DNA of 56,802 nt from contig JANOPN010000009.1 in the NCBI GenBank assembly GCA_031421855.1, forward strand, positions 1 to 56,802, in the 5' to 3' direction. Below are positions 56,681 through 56,802 of this stretch, piece after piece (the first letter of the stretch is position 1; each line of letters begins with the position of its first letter). A program made the translations under genes and the position numbers. Below the pieces are notes generated by a model. That model was not told where the DNA came from, did no database searches, and saw nothing but the letters and a program-made list of their open reading frames with translations. This DNA is from JAAFHN01 sp031421855. GTDB lineage: Bacteria > Pseudomonadota > Gammaproteobacteria > Burkholderiales > Burkholderiaceae_C.

Positions 56681-56802
56681 ATGGAACTCTTCTCTACCCC
56701 TTGGTGGTCCGCACTGCTGGCCATCATCTTGATCGACTTGGTACTCGCTGGCGACAACGCCATCGTGATCGCGCTAGCGGCTCGCAATCTCCCCCCGCAG
56801 CT
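56681..56802 (+). CDS. TerC-family membrane protein (YjbE-like), cut by window end
   Basis: Only 40 residues are visible. They begin MELFSTPWWSALLAIILIDL and run on to VLAGDNAIVIALAARNLPP, whose Asp-Asn pair is the first TerC membrane motif. A manganese riboswitch precedes it, so it is probably a second Mn2+ exporter, divergent from the Alx-like gene. The rest lies outside the window. Confidence 0.85.
   Translation, partial: MELFSTPWWSALLAIILIDLVLAGDNAIVIALAARNLPPQ

Overview
This window looks like chromosomal DNA of a betaproteobacterium, most likely Burkholderiales near Comamonadaceae. The evidence is gene content typical of that group: HPr kinase, MetX-MetW, DUF3567, a DUF3717/DUF1289 protein, a Bug-type periplasmic receptor, TAXI-TRAP transport, an LplT-Alr neighbourhood and a Calvin-subtype aldolase. 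Most of the window is housekeeping and catabolic sequence of moderately high GC. Three dispersed repeat families and a few acquired modules interrupt it.

Layout. 1-5.3 kb: a minus-strand catabolic run (Lrp/AsnC regulator, VOC protein, MmsA-type dehydrogenase, M28 peptidase, truncated GMC oxidoreductase). 5.3-7.3 kb: EamA exporter and dihaem cytochrome c. 7.4-9.3 kb: tRNA-Arg(CCG), a broken integrase, a PrlF-YhaV toxin-antitoxin pair and repeat debris, read as the remnant of a tRNA-linked island. 9.4-20.4 kb: Bug receptor, M20 peptidase, FAH protein, HprK, EamA permease, LplT, alanine racemase, a 47-residue basic protein, and GlcF-GlcE without GlcD beside them. 20.5-23.6 kb: VapBC-like pair, Rieske oxygenase alpha and beta subunits, DUF2164. 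23.7-32.2 kb: TonB-dependent receptor, Sel1 protein, LipB, hybrid histidine kinase and a receiver-cyclase protein. 32.3-36.6 kb: MetX-MetW, ECF sigma factor with a small zinc-finger protein, a BtuF-like protein, a glycine-rich RRM protein. 36.7-40.4 kb: a compact four-gene operon unlike its surroundings (below). 40.5-56.8 kb: YheT hydrolase, SPFH protein with an Arc-like regulator, SMP-30, Fba, PurC, lipoprotein hydrolase, FAH protein, TRAP-TAXI importer with an IclR regulator, DUF3108/3567/3717 proteins, and two divergent TerC-family genes, each behind a yybP-ykoY-type manganese riboswitch.

The most unusual locus is the operon read leftward from 40.36 to 36.74 kb. It encodes a secreted Gly/Ser/Pro-rich six-cysteine protein, a membrane-anchored 311-residue protein of unknown function, a SelO-fold (pseudokinase/AMPylase-like) protein, and a HlyC-fold acyltransferase-like protein that lacks the HlyC catalytic residues. 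A run of 13 G lies in the signal-peptide codons of the first gene and puts it out of frame here; 12 G restores a 167-residue secreted protein. This fits phase variation. SelO-like plus HlyC-like proteins recall the MceJ/MceI (MchC/MchD) maturation pairs of class IIb microcins, but that link comes from memory and is not shown by the sequence.

The second notable feature is a 33-bp repeat (called R1 here) with 13 copies in 56.8 kb. Eight are intergenic. Five lie inside open genes (GMC oxidoreductase, glcE, lipB, a BtuF-like gene, a DUF3108 gene) and are read in three frames without breaking the ORF. A 100-bp palindromic element (R2, four copies) and a 243-bp MITE with 21-bp terminal inverted repeats (R3, three copies) are also present. 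Two R3 copies supply the TAG stop codon of the gene they abut.
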